64,000 bases of DNA from Neptunomonas japonica JAMM 1380 (GTDB taxonomy: Bacteria > Pseudomonadota > Gammaproteobacteria > Pseudomonadales > Balneatricaceae). The translations under genes were made by a program, and so were the position numbers. Of this stretch, positions 8,894 to 16,788 are shown one piece after another. The stretch lies in assembly GCF_016592555.1 (NCBI RefSeq), contig NZ_AP014546.1:930001-994000 (forward strand), written 5' to 3'. How positions within the stretch are numbered: the first letter of the stretch is position 1; each line of letters begins with the position of its first letter. The notes under the pieces were generated by a model that was not told the origin of the DNA, searched no databases, and saw nothing but the letters and a program-made list of their open reading frames with translations.

Positions 8894-8927
8894 TCGACAA
8901 GGAAGGGGGAGGTGCTTTCCTTGTCGA
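8894..8927. terminator. Bidirectional hairpin between convergent genes
   Basis: An 11-base perfect inverted repeat (TCGACAAGGAA at 8894-8904 and its complement at 8917-8927) with a 12-base purine-rich loop sits between the sugar transferase and prsR ends. It has no strong T-run on either strand. Confidence 0.55.
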
Positions 8928-8943
8928 AGGCAGAGTAATTCAA

Positions 8944-10308
8944 CTATTCCGTTTTGGGGTGTAGGTTGTACTTATCTAGCATGCTGTAAAGAGTAGGGCG
9001 TGTAATTCCAAGTGCTTTTGCGGTATCTGAAATGCTAAAGTCAGCATGGTGTAGCGCTCTTTTGATTGCTTTCTTTTCTGCTTCATCTCTTATTTGCTTT
9101 AGATTGAGCGGGGCGTAATCCGCGTCTTCTGAACAGAGCTCCAAGTCTTCTGTTGTGATGTATGCACCATCCGCCATTATTACGGCTCTTTTAATTTTGC
9201 TTTCAATTTCTCGTACATTTCCAGGCCAGTTGTAAGATTCAATTGCTGCTATTGCCTCTGAATCAAAATTTCTAATGGTCTTTCCATATTCTTTGTTTAG
9301 TCTTGTTAAAAAGGACTTCGCGAGTAAAAGGGCATCACCCTCTCTGTCTTTTAGCGAAGGTATTTGGACCGTTATTTCGCTTATTCTGTAGTATAAGTCT
9401 TCTCGGAAGCGCCCTTCTTTTATATGTGTTGTTAAGTCTTGATGTGTTGCGCATACAATACGTACGTCAATTGGGATTTCTACCCTGCCACCAACTCTTT
9501 CAATAATGCGCTCTTGAAAAAAGCGTAGAAGCTTTGCTTGCAACTCAAAAGGAAGGTCGCCTATCTCGTCAAGAAACAGTGTTCCTCCGTTAGCTAGTTC
9601 GATTTTTCCTATTGTTTGTTTTGTGGCGCCAGTAAAGGCACCTTTTTCATGACCAAAAAGCTCGCTTTCAAGTAAGCTGTCAGGGATGGCTGCACAGTTG
9701 ATAGCAACTATTTTTTCATTAGCGCGAGGGCTTAGTTTATGGATGGCCTGAGCAAATAGCTCTTTACCGGTTCCGCTCGCGCCTAAAAGTAATGTAGTGA
9801 TGTCAGATGGAGCAACTTTTTCAATTGTTCTGCATGCTTTGAGCATCGGGGCGCTTGCTGCAATAATGCCATCTAACGGCATGCTGTGATGACTTTGTTG
9901 TAGTTGTTTGTTTTCAACTTCTAGCTGATAAACTTTATATGCTCTTTCTACAATAAGAGTTAATATTTCAGGGTCAGCGGGTTTTTGATAAAAGTCATAA
10001 GCACCTAGCGCTATTGCTTTTACCGCGTTAGTGCGATCGTTATCACCTGTGACTACAATGACTTTGCATTCAGGAGTTAACGATAATATTTCTTTCAATG
10101 TGGCGAAGCCTTCTGTAACTCCGCCAGGATCAGGAGGGAGTCCTAAATCAAGGAGGACTACACCAGGTTGAAGGCGTCTTAGCTGTGTAATGGCGTCAGC
10201 TCTTGTGCCGCAGATGGCGACTTCAAAGCCATCAAAGCACCAGCGTAACTGGCTTTGCAAACCTTCATCATCCTCAACGATAAGCAGGTTCTTTTTAGAT
10301 CCATTCAT
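8944..10308 (-). CDS. prsR: PrsR, sigma-54-dependent response regulator
   Basis: A 454-residue NtrC-type activator. The receiver domain has D13/D14, phospho-acceptor D54 (VVLLDLGLPPD) and K109. The AAA+ domain has the Walker A GASGTGKE at 176-183, the sigma-54-contacting GAFTGA loop at 223-228, and the Walker B in FLDEIGD. A Fis-type helix-turn-helix (TKALGITRPTLY) ends the protein. Because GAFTGA is intact it should open sigma-54 promoters; the best one seen is at 12838-12853. Its ATG directly follows the prsK stop codon, so the two genes are translationally coupled. The family (PEP-CTERM system response regulator) is known to control PEP-CTERM and polysaccharide genes in other bacteria. Confidence 0.93.
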   Translation of the reverse strand: MNGSKKNLLIVEDDEGLQSQLRWCFDGFEVAICGTRADAITQLRRLQPGVVLLDLGLPPDPGGVTEGFATLKEILSLTPECKVIVVTGDNDRTNAVKAIALGAYDFYQKPADPEILTLIVERAYKVYQLEVENKQLQQSHHSMPLDGIIAASAPMLKACRTIEKVAPSDITTLLLGASGTGKELFAQAIHKLSPRANEKIVAINCAAIPDSLLESELFGHEKGAFTGATKQTIGKIELANGGTLFLDEIGDLPFELQAKLLRFFQERIIERVGGRVEIPIDVRIVCATHQDLTTHIKEGRFREDLYYRISEITVQIPSLKDREGDALLLAKSFLTRLNKEYGKTIRNFDSEAIAAIESYNWPGNVREIESKIKRAVIMADGAYITTEDLELCSEDADYAPLNLKQIRDEAEKKAIKRALHHADFSISDTAKALGITRPTLYSMLDKYNLHPKTE

Positions 10309-12417
10309 TTAATAGTTCCTTATTTGCGCATCTTGTATATTAGGATGGGGTTTGTTGTGTAATGGTAGTGTGATGTGGAATGTTGTTCCGCTACCGGGTG
10401 AGCTTGTTACTTGGATGTCACCGCCAAGAGAGCGAACTACTTCCCTGCTTTCAAAGGCGCCGACGCCCATTCCTGTTAAGCCTTTGGTTGAGTCAAAAGC
10501 TTTGAATAATCTGTGTTGAATAAAGCTTTCATCCATACCGCAGCCACTATCTTTGATTTCAATAATAGCACTAGAAAGAGAGCTGCATAAATTGATCTCT
10601 ATACTTCCATGCTCTTCAGTTGCTTCTAAAGCGTTTTGGATGATGTGGTTAAAGACATTAGATAATTGCTCATTATCAGCAAAAACAAAAGCTTGTAGCT
10701 CTGTGTCAATAAGTGTTGGCGTAGGTTGGCGAGTGTTAAAGCGCTGAATGACCGCTTTCAGTAATTGCTTGATATCAATGGATACGGGAGTGGCGCCGCG
10801 CATTCCATTGCGCATTTGTTCCATTAAGCGGGTCATTCTTGTTACCGAATTGCGAACGGTTAGAATGACATCATCTACAAACTCGGGTTTATGTTTATGT
10901 TTTTCTGCATTGGATACAATGAGCGATTGTTGAGCTAGGATATTTTTTAGGTCATGAACAATATAGGCAGACAGGCGATTAAATGCTTCAAACTGTTGGG
11001 CTTGTATGAGTGCTTGGCTTGCTTGATATTGGGCTAAAAGACTGGCTGCTTGTTTGCCAGCAATTTTTAGTAGGTCTCTATCTTCCCAATTGATATTCTT
11101 TTGAATATCAGAGTGCTTTACGAGTACAAAACCATAAACTTCTGCGTTAAAGAGTAAAGGGACCATTAGCCATGCATTTGGTATTTCTAATAAGCTTGTT
11201 GGAAGGTTTAGATCGTCGTATATCCCGGGAGTCAGTTTGTATTCATCAAAATCAATTACCCATTCAGTGCGTTCAAAAAACTGGCTAATTTCGAGTAAGT
11301 GAGAGGAGCTTATTGCTGGGGCTGCCATATCCCAATTGGTAAGCAAGTGATAAGTTGAGTGTTCGTTTCTTCCCCAGATAACACCGCCTTTGCTTTGTAC
11401 TAATGAGCCAATAGCTGAGCAAATTCGTTCAGGAGTTTCGAGTTCGTGTTCGGAAAGTTGGTGAGTGAATTTTTGCCACTCCTCTCTATAGTCATATTTA
11501 TAGCTAAAGAAATGCTTACTGAGGATGACGCGGACGCTAGAGCGGATTTTATCTGAAAATAGCAATATAAAAAGAAGCAGCCCCGCTCCGAAAAGAAAGG
11601 TTATTTGTAATACTGATCCCCATGTGCCGCCATAGTATCTAATGAAATAACCAGCTCCTGACATGAGGACAAGGTAAAAGCCAGCCCCTGTTAATGTAGC
11701 GGTGTGGAAGACCACTTGACGCGACACTTGTAAATTAAGTGACCAGTTAGGGTTTCTTGTCAGGGATATCATGATCAGAGGCATTGCGATGCCATTGATT
11801 ACACCACGAGCATCCCAAAGCTGTTGATCTAAGTGTTTAAAGAGTAGAGCGTCTGCATATATAAAAAAATCGTAGGCGAAAATACTTCCTAGCCCTAAGC
11901 AGAGGTGTTTAAGAAACCAGTGTTGCTCTTTGGATGAATTCCTATAAAGCTGCTCTATCAGCAAAAGCCCCGTAATAGAGAATACCATCCAGGCTATTAG
12001 TGGGATGTCATGTTTCAGATTTTCAGGCGGTTCGCCTAGGATTGAACTGCTCATGAGCAAAATCATGCAGCTAAGAATAAATACTATGCTTATTAGGAGT
12101 AACGGGGAGTTGATTAACCTAGTAGCAATAGATGAGCTAATGTTGGTCGAACTCTTATTCGGTGAGATTATTTTTAGTAAGAAAAAGCACCAGGCAACAT
12201 CACGTAAGATCTCTGTTATCTGTATAGCTTGGAGAGGTACTTCTGGCGAGAAGTAAGAAAACGCTATCAACGCAGCCCAGGTAAAAGTTGCTATGGTTGC
12301 TGCTTTTATAGGTAAGCCTGATTTGTCGGCTTTTGATGATGAGATTAATACAATGCCGAGTATTAAATAGCTAGCGCAAGCAAATAAGTAACTATAAAAG
12401 CCGACATTGTCGAGCAT
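10309..12417 (-). CDS. prsK: PrsK, membrane sensor histidine kinase
   Basis: A 702-residue kinase of the XrtA/PEP-CTERM system. The N-terminal half holds a run of about eight to nine hydrophobic segments (residues ~5-300), followed by a GAF-like sensory domain, the dimerisation/phosphotransfer helix with H488 in HDLKN, and the HATPase domain with its N box (FNHIIQNALEA), G1 (IKDSGCGMDE) and the later G box (GMGVGAF). HDLKN is the variant typical of PrsK. It phosphorylates PrsR, encoded immediately downstream with no gap. The signal sensed is unknown. A very weak ribosome binding site precedes the ATG. Divergent from the 12925 operon, sharing a 507-base control region. Confidence 0.93.
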   Translation of the reverse strand: MLDNVGFYSYLFACASYLILGIVLISSSKADKSGLPIKAATIATFTWAALIAFSYFSPEVPLQAIQITEILRDVAWCFFLLKIISPNKSSTNISSSIATRLINSPLLLISIVFILSCMILLMSSSILGEPPENLKHDIPLIAWMVFSITGLLLIEQLYRNSSKEQHWFLKHLCLGLGSIFAYDFFIYADALLFKHLDQQLWDARGVINGIAMPLIMISLTRNPNWSLNLQVSRQVVFHTATLTGAGFYLVLMSGAGYFIRYYGGTWGSVLQITFLFGAGLLLFILLFSDKIRSSVRVILSKHFFSYKYDYREEWQKFTHQLSEHELETPERICSAIGSLVQSKGGVIWGRNEHSTYHLLTNWDMAAPAISSSHLLEISQFFERTEWVIDFDEYKLTPGIYDDLNLPTSLLEIPNAWLMVPLLFNAEVYGFVLVKHSDIQKNINWEDRDLLKIAGKQAASLLAQYQASQALIQAQQFEAFNRLSAYIVHDLKNILAQQSLIVSNAEKHKHKPEFVDDVILTVRNSVTRMTRLMEQMRNGMRGATPVSIDIKQLLKAVIQRFNTRQPTPTLIDTELQAFVFADNEQLSNVFNHIIQNALEATEEHGSIEINLCSSLSSAIIEIKDSGCGMDESFIQHRLFKAFDSTKGLTGMGVGAFESREVVRSLGGDIQVTSSPGSGTTFHITLPLHNKPHPNIQDAQIRNY

Positions 12418-12924
12418 CGTTGTTTGTCTCTCTTTGGTTGGTTAATTAGGCTGAGGTATTTGTATATTGTGCCACTCGGCTTTAGGGTAAACTGTTTTTG
12501 ATAAATAGCTGGTTATCTACGTGCATCGATTGCTTATTCTTAATGGATTTAATTGTAGCATGTGGTTTGAAAAATTTTATTAATCTTATATAAATCAGAC
12601 ATGTTTAAGATTATGTGCATAGAACAAGTGCTAAACTAATAGGTATTTAATGAGGGATGTCGTTTGATGGCTAAAGTAGCCTTGTGATATTCCTATTTGT
12701 ATAAGCTAAGTGTTTCAAACGATGTCATACTAATGACCTGAGTTGACGTCAGTATTTTTTACAGCGCAGTGTTTGATGTTGCCACCATATGCTTGATAAT
12801 AGTGAAAAATACTTATGAATCATGCTTTAGGGGTTTAGGGCATGTTTTTTGCAGAACGTATATGTATATATGAATGCATTTTTAGAAATGCATCACTTAA
12901 CAGATTAACAGTAGGGCTACTCAG
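12418..12924. promoter_or_regulatory. Divergent control region prsK / HprK-cassette
   Basis: This 507-base gap has no credible gene. It carries the sigma-54 promoter at 12838-12853 and, about 90-115 bases upstream of it, a cluster of TGAC/GTCA half-sites: GTCAT-4-ATGAC at 12724-12737 and the 8-base palindrome TGACGTCA at 12744-12751. This spacing is typical for enhancer sites of NtrC-type activators. The prsK side shows no obvious sigma-70 promoter. Confidence 0.5.
12838..12853 (+). promoter_or_regulatory. Sigma-54 (-24/-12) promoter
   Basis: The sequence GGGCATGTTTTTTGCA matches the consensus TGGCAYR-N4-TTGCW at every defined position except the first base. The invariant GG (12839-12840) and GC (12851-12852) are exactly 10 bases apart. 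Transcription would start near 12864, 60 bases before the ATG at 12925. PrsR, encoded divergently, is the obvious activator. Confidence 0.8.
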
Positions 12925-13692
12925 ATGAAGGATAAAATGGATCGTCCGAAAAATGACGAATTGCTTACAGAACAAAAGGTAAGCACTGGTCACGAATCAT
13001 CGGGTGTTGATTCATCACGCCGACGTATTTTTGGTGCTGGTGTTGCTGCTCCAATTATTTTGAGCATGTCTAGTCGTACAGCGTGGGGTGGTGCTTTGTG
13101 TGCACCATCTGCGTTTAATTCGGCAACATTTGCTTCTCACCACCCAGGTGATCCTGCATGTAGCGCTTTGGCTGGAGCTCGCCCGTCTACTTGGGCTGCA
13201 TCTCCAGGCGCTTGGCCGGCAGCCTATGTGGCAGACTCTAGTATTGGTGCGCCAACTTCCGATTCCGAGCAACAAACAGCATGTCAAGTTCAAGCGACAA
13301 CTGCAGGGTATGCTTACGCAGGGTACTATGTAGATGCTAGTAGCACGGTATACTGTCGTGGACCGCAGACGCAGAGCTTTAATGCTATTTTTTCAGTGAA
13401 CACGCTTCCTCCTGAAACATCATTGTTAGAAGTGTTGCTTACAAAACCGAACTCTAGCATTGAGTCTCATGCTGTAGCGGCTTTGTTGAATGCTGCTTCT
13501 GGGAAAATAACACTAGGTCTTGTTAGTGGCGGAACGTCCGTTGTTGAGAGAAAAGTTATTGATATCTTCAGAGCTCTGATGAATGGAAGTGGTTATACGC
13601 TTCCAGAAACAGGGCAGGTAGTGTTTTGGGATACAGACCCAAATGGCGTCGGTCTTACTATGCAAGGGTATTTCGATACATATGCAGAGTAA
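12925..13692 (+). CDS. Small exported cysteine-containing protein of the HprK-related cassette
   Basis: A 255-residue protein I cannot assign to a characterised family. A polar N-terminus is followed by a twin-arginine-like SRRRIF (31-36) and a hydrophobic stretch (about 37-49), so it is probably exported, perhaps by Tat, though the motif is imperfect. The mature part starts with a low-complexity Ala/Ser/Pro region carrying C59, HHPGD (72-76), C79 and SPGAW (93-97), then C120 and C144: four cysteines, possibly two disulfides. The C-terminal half (about 165-255) looks like a compact helical domain. It is first in a sigma-54-driven operon with PqqD-like, kinase-like and nucleotidyltransferase genes, so it may be the substrate they act on or help to mature. 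Confidence 0.7.
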   Translation: MKDKMDRPKNDELLTEQKVSTGHESSGVDSSRRRIFGAGVAAPIILSMSSRTAWGGALCAPSAFNSATFASHHPGDPACSALAGARPSTWAASPGAWPAAYVADSSIGAPTSDSEQQTACQVQATTAGYAYAGYYVDASSTVYCRGPQTQSFNAIFSVNTLPPETSLLEVLLTKPNSSIESHAVAALLNAASGKITLGLVSGGTSVVERKVIDIFRALMNGSGYTLPETGQVVFWDTDPNGVGLTMQGYFDTYAE

Positions 13693-13718
13693 TAGGCACT
13701 AGTAAGGGGTGAGTGTCT

Positions 13719-14006
13719 ATGGTTATCTATAACTCTGCTATAGACTTATCCACTGCCTTGATTGCTGAGTTTGGTGATATGTCTGTTGTGCATGAGCAGG
13801 AAAATGATGGTTTGCATATGTTAAGTGCTTCCATCGTTTCTCTATTAAAGAGGATTTCTGTAGCAGGTGAGCAAGAGGCTGACATATTACAGTTAATTCA
13901 AGAAACTACTTTTTGTGTTTCTGCACAAGAAAATATGGCTATGGATAGCAGTAAAGAGTATTTAATGTTGCTGATCAGCCAGGGAATTATTAAAAAAATC
14001 CAATGA
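13719..14006 (+). CDS. PqqD-like protein of the HPr-rel-A type
   Basis: A 95-residue protein with the size and pattern of PqqD/RiPP-recognition domains: N-terminal beta strands (MVIYNSAIDLS, LHMLSAS) then helices (SIVSLLKRI, AADILQLIQE-like). PqqD-type domains usually bind a peptide leader and deliver it to a modifying enzyme. The GTG at 13713 is too close to the AGGGG sequence, whereas the ATG at 13719 lies eight bases from it, so I use 13719. Its stop overlaps the start of the next gene (ATGA). I recall this combination with an HprK-like kinase from the family called HPr-rel-A; identity is by pattern, not by search. Confidence 0.6.
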   Translation: MVIYNSAIDLSTALIAEFGDMSVVHEQENDGLHMLSASIVSLLKRISVAGEQEADILQLIQETTFCVSAQENMAMDSSKEYLMLLISQGIIKKIQ

Positions 14007-14908
14007 TAGTGTCTGATTTTTCAGTGGATGAATGTGCCGATCAGCTAGCTTGTGACGGTTTGAGATTGAATGTAGGGCCTTTTTGGTGTCATATTCGATC
14101 CTCTCTCCCATTGGTGGCTTCTCATATTTATCAGTTGTACCCCGATGCGATAATTGATCAAGATAGAGCGTTCGTTGATTTTCCTATACAGATTTCGAGA
14201 AAATCAGGTATGCGTGGCTGGGTTAAACCCTTGGTTGAGTTTACGTTTAATGGGAATGTGCCTTTTACCCCCTTGTCTTTGAATCAATCCCCGGCATTAA
14301 CAGAGTGGGGGATTAACTGGTGTGTGTCAGCACACGCTCATCAGTACTTGATTTTGCACGCTGCAGCAGTAGAAAAAAATAATAAGGCCATTATTATGCC
14401 AGCGCCTTCGGGTTCTGGTAAAAGTACTTTATGTACTGCTCTTGTTGCTCGTGGTTGGCGTTTATTGTCTGATGAGCTGACAATGATTTCTATTAAGAAC
14501 TCAATGCTTCAGCCATTACCAAAGCCCATGAGCCTTAAAAATGAATCTATACAAGTAATTCAAGAGTTCTGGCCAGAATCAGTATTTGGTCATGTCTGTA
14601 CTGATACGCTAAAAGGTTCTGTGGCTCATGTAAAGCCACCCACTGAGAGCGTCAAGCGCTCATCTGAGGAGGCGAAGGCGGCCATTGTGCTTTTCCCTCA
14701 ATATCAAGCAGACGCTGTATTGCAGCTGAAAAGCAAAGAAAAGGCTTATGCTTATATGTCTTTGGTTGAGAATGCATTTAATTATCACTTGCTCGGGTCT
14801 CATGCTTTTCATGCATTGTCTAGCTTAGTGCAGCAATCTGATGCTTATGAGCTTACCTACAGTGATTTAAATGATGCGATCTCTCAATTAGAGTTGTTGG
14901 TTTCATGA
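14003..14908 (+). CDS. HprK-related kinase A-like protein
   Basis: A 301-residue protein with a C-terminal domain like HPr serine kinase. The P-loop APSGSGKST is at residues 134-142, preceded by the typical LHAAAVE strand, and LLSDE (154-158) supplies the acidic metal-binding residues. The N-terminal ~110 residues are unlike HprK. There is no ptsH-type HPr gene in the window, so the phosphorylated partner is probably not HPr; a small-molecule or peptide target is possible. Start and stop overlap both neighbours by four bases, indicating a tightly coupled operon. Related enzymes occur in RiPP and exosortase-linked clusters. Confidence 0.75.
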   Translation: MIVSDFSVDECADQLACDGLRLNVGPFWCHIRSSLPLVASHIYQLYPDAIIDQDRAFVDFPIQISRKSGMRGWVKPLVEFTFNGNVPFTPLSLNQSPALTEWGINWCVSAHAHQYLILHAAAVEKNNKAIIMPAPSGSGKSTLCTALVARGWRLLSDELTMISIKNSMLQPLPKPMSLKNESIQVIQEFWPESVFGHVCTDTLKGSVAHVKPPTESVKRSSEEAKAAIVLFPQYQADAVLQLKSKEKAYAYMSLVENAFNYHLLGSHAFHALSSLVQQSDAYELTYSDLNDAISQLELLVS

Positions 14909-15996
14909 CTGCTAATAAATTTAAAGTGCTATGCGGCTTGCTTACAGGAGACTGTGCAGCTAAAGATGTTTCTTTGGCTCAGTGGAATTTGGTAGTTCAG
15001 CAAGGGCGTAGCACGCATGTTTTGAGCATGCTGTACTACCGACTTAAACAGAGGGAGCAATTGCTTGATGTTCCTAAGGTGGTTATGTGGCACCTTGAAG
15101 CAGCCTCAATAGTCTCAGAAAAATATCTACGTGATACGCGCTCTGAAATTAAACGCTTCCTTCCGGTTTTTGCCTCTTTAGGGGTGAAGTTTACTTTGCT
15201 GAAAGGGGCTGCCTACGTTATTTCCGATAAGCCTTGTGCTAAAGGAAGGACGTTTTCTGATATTGATCTTTTAGTCCCAAAGGAGAATATTGATAGATTA
15301 GAAGCAGCGCTTCAATGGCATGGCTGGGCGAGTTCTAATCAAAGCGCCTATGATCAGCGTTATTATCGGGACTGGATGCATGAAATTCCTCCTTTAGTGC
15401 ATATTAAGCGGCATACAGTTATTGATATTCATCATACTATTTTGCCTTTGACTGCCTCTCTTAAGCCGGTAGCTAGTAATCTTTTTGCAGGCCTGCAAGA
15501 AGTTGAAGATGGTGTTTGGACATTGTCTGACATTGATATGTTATTGCATAGTGCTACACACTTGTTCATGGATACTGAGTTTGATCATGCGTTTAGAGAT
15601 CTATTGGATTTTGATGGGTTAATAAGAGATGTTTTGACGCGGGAGTTTGACTGGCAGGCCCTTTTGGTTAGGGCCCGAGAAATGGATCTTATACAGCCTT
15701 TATATTACGCCCTAAGATATAGTCGTCGTATGTTTAATACCCCTATTCCGTTAGATATAGTTACTTCCTGTGAGCAGGAGTGGGCGCCTATGCTCACCGC
15801 AGGTTTTATGGACGTATTGTTTAATCGCGTTATTATGCCACCACACAATAGTGCGCGACTGGCCGGTACAGCTTTGGCGCGTAAACTTCTTTTTATCCGC
15901 GGGCATTATCTGAGAATGCCATTTGGGCTTCTAATCAGGCACCTTTTTCATAAGGCTTTTATTTCACCTAATGAAAAAGAATCCTCGGCAGCTTAA
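14905..15996 (+). CDS. NTP_transf_5-type nucleotidyltransferase
   Basis: A 363-residue member of the uncharacterised nucleotidyltransferase family. The signature is LKG (99-101) followed by R115 and SDIDLLVP (118-125) with D119 and D121 as metal-binding carboxylates; helical segments make up the rest. Such proteins often sit beside PqqD-like and HprK-like genes. It probably transfers a nucleotide to a small molecule or protein, but no substrate is known. The ATG overlaps the kinase stop codon. It is the last gene of the four-gene cassette. No strong terminator follows; the end faces the tail of the GAF gene on the other strand. Confidence 0.75.
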   Translation: MTANKFKVLCGLLTGDCAAKDVSLAQWNLVVQQGRSTHVLSMLYYRLKQREQLLDVPKVVMWHLEAASIVSEKYLRDTRSEIKRFLPVFASLGVKFTLLKGAAYVISDKPCAKGRTFSDIDLLVPKENIDRLEAALQWHGWASSNQSAYDQRYYRDWMHEIPPLVHIKRHTVIDIHHTILPLTASLKPVASNLFAGLQEVEDGVWTLSDIDMLLHSATHLFMDTEFDHAFRDLLDFDGLIRDVLTREFDWQALLVRAREMDLIQPLYYALRYSRRMFNTPIPLDIVTSCEQEWAPMLTAGFMDVLFNRVIMPPHNSARLAGTALARKLLFIRGHYLRMPFGLLIRHLFHKAFISPNEKESSAA

Positions 15997-16022
15997 ACTC
16001 TATTAAGGCTGTATCAGTGGCT

Positions 16023-16200
16023 CTAATCTTGCTCGTTTTTATTCTCTAATTGCTCATTTAGCAGTGTGATTATTTCTGATACTGCAACAATAATATGGTC
16101 TGATTCAATCCCGGCATGGCAAAGCTCGTGATAAAAACCCTTGGCTAGAATTTTGGCAACTTTTTCTGGACTCTGAGTAAAATCACCGATAGATTTTTTT
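16023..16200 (-). other. Frame-shifted C-terminal tail of the GAF protein
   Basis: Reading the minus strand one frame away from the GAF gene gives an open 56-residue stretch starting directly after a run of seven A (16194-16200, T on the plus strand) and ending at the TAG at 16023-16025. It contains SPEKVAKILAKGFYHEL and IIVAVSEIITLLNEQL, which looks like the normal C-terminus of GAF proteins in XrtA clusters. One extra A would join it to the GAF frame, giving about 248 residues. Confidence 0.6.
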
Positions 16201-16768
16201 GTGCATTTTGCTCTCGTTCTAAAGCGGCAATCGCAAATTTTGACCTGAGAATGTATTGTAAATGGAGTGTTTGAATGGATTTGGCAACAAACATTCCTAG
16301 AATGGTTGCTAGTTCAAGATCAGATTCTGCGAAAGTTCGACCATCAGATGGTTTGCTAATGTTTATGACACCTATAACGACTTTATCGGTCCAAATTGGC
16401 AAGGATATGAATCCTCCCTCTTGGCGGGCTGATGCAGAAAACTGACTGTTTTTAATATCTGGGACCAGCAAAGGCTTGCCGGAACGAGCAACATATTCAG
16501 AGATACCTGATGCAGATGCTGGTTTAGTATAAGCGCTATCAGGTAGAGAACCGGAATGAGCGTGTAAACGAAGAGGGAATGACTCGTCGACATGCTGGTC
16601 TTTGAGTAGCATGATTGAGCAGTTTTCTGTTTTGAGGGTTTTTGCCAGAAGCGTTGCTAATTCGCTTAGTGAGGCATCAATGTTTTCATGATTATGTAAG
16701 AAGTGGGATAGACTTAAAACGCTGTCAATAAAGTCAGTACTAGCTTCTACTTCTGTGGGTTCTGTCAT
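16145..16768 (-). CDS. GAF-domain protein, probably frameshifted near its end
   Basis: This 207-residue frame encodes one GAF sensory domain: helix with LSLSHFLHNHENID, strand ENCSIMLL, then SGISEYVARSGKPLLVPDI and the closing strand VVIGVINISKP. The same kind of protein is found beside XrtA-associated ATPases and is presumed regulatory. The last 16 residues after the A7 run look aberrant, while the expected tail continues in the -1 frame (see 16023-16200). A GGA ribosome binding site lies seven bases before the ATG. It starts 20 bases after the ATPase gene, so the two are one unit. The break could be a real mutation, programmed slippage or a sequence error. Confidence 0.7.
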   Translation of the reverse strand: MTEPTEVEASTDFIDSVLSLSHFLHNHENIDASLSELATLLAKTLKTENCSIMLLKDQHVDESFPLRLHAHSGSLPDSAYTKPASASGISEYVARSGKPLLVPDIKNSQFSASARQEGGFISLPIWTDKVVIGVINISKPSDGRTFAESDLELATILGMFVAKSIQTLHLQYILRSKFAIAALEREQNAQKNLSVILLRVQKKLPKF

Positions 16769-16788
16769 GATGAAATCCTTTTTATTAT

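Noticed and set aside
8894..8927. Operator between sugar transferase and prsR
   Set aside because: It lies between two convergent gene ends, so a terminator is the simpler reading.
12925..13692. PEP-CTERM protein
   Set aside because: There is no C-terminal PEP motif, membrane helix and basic tail; the hydrophobic stretch is at the N-terminus.
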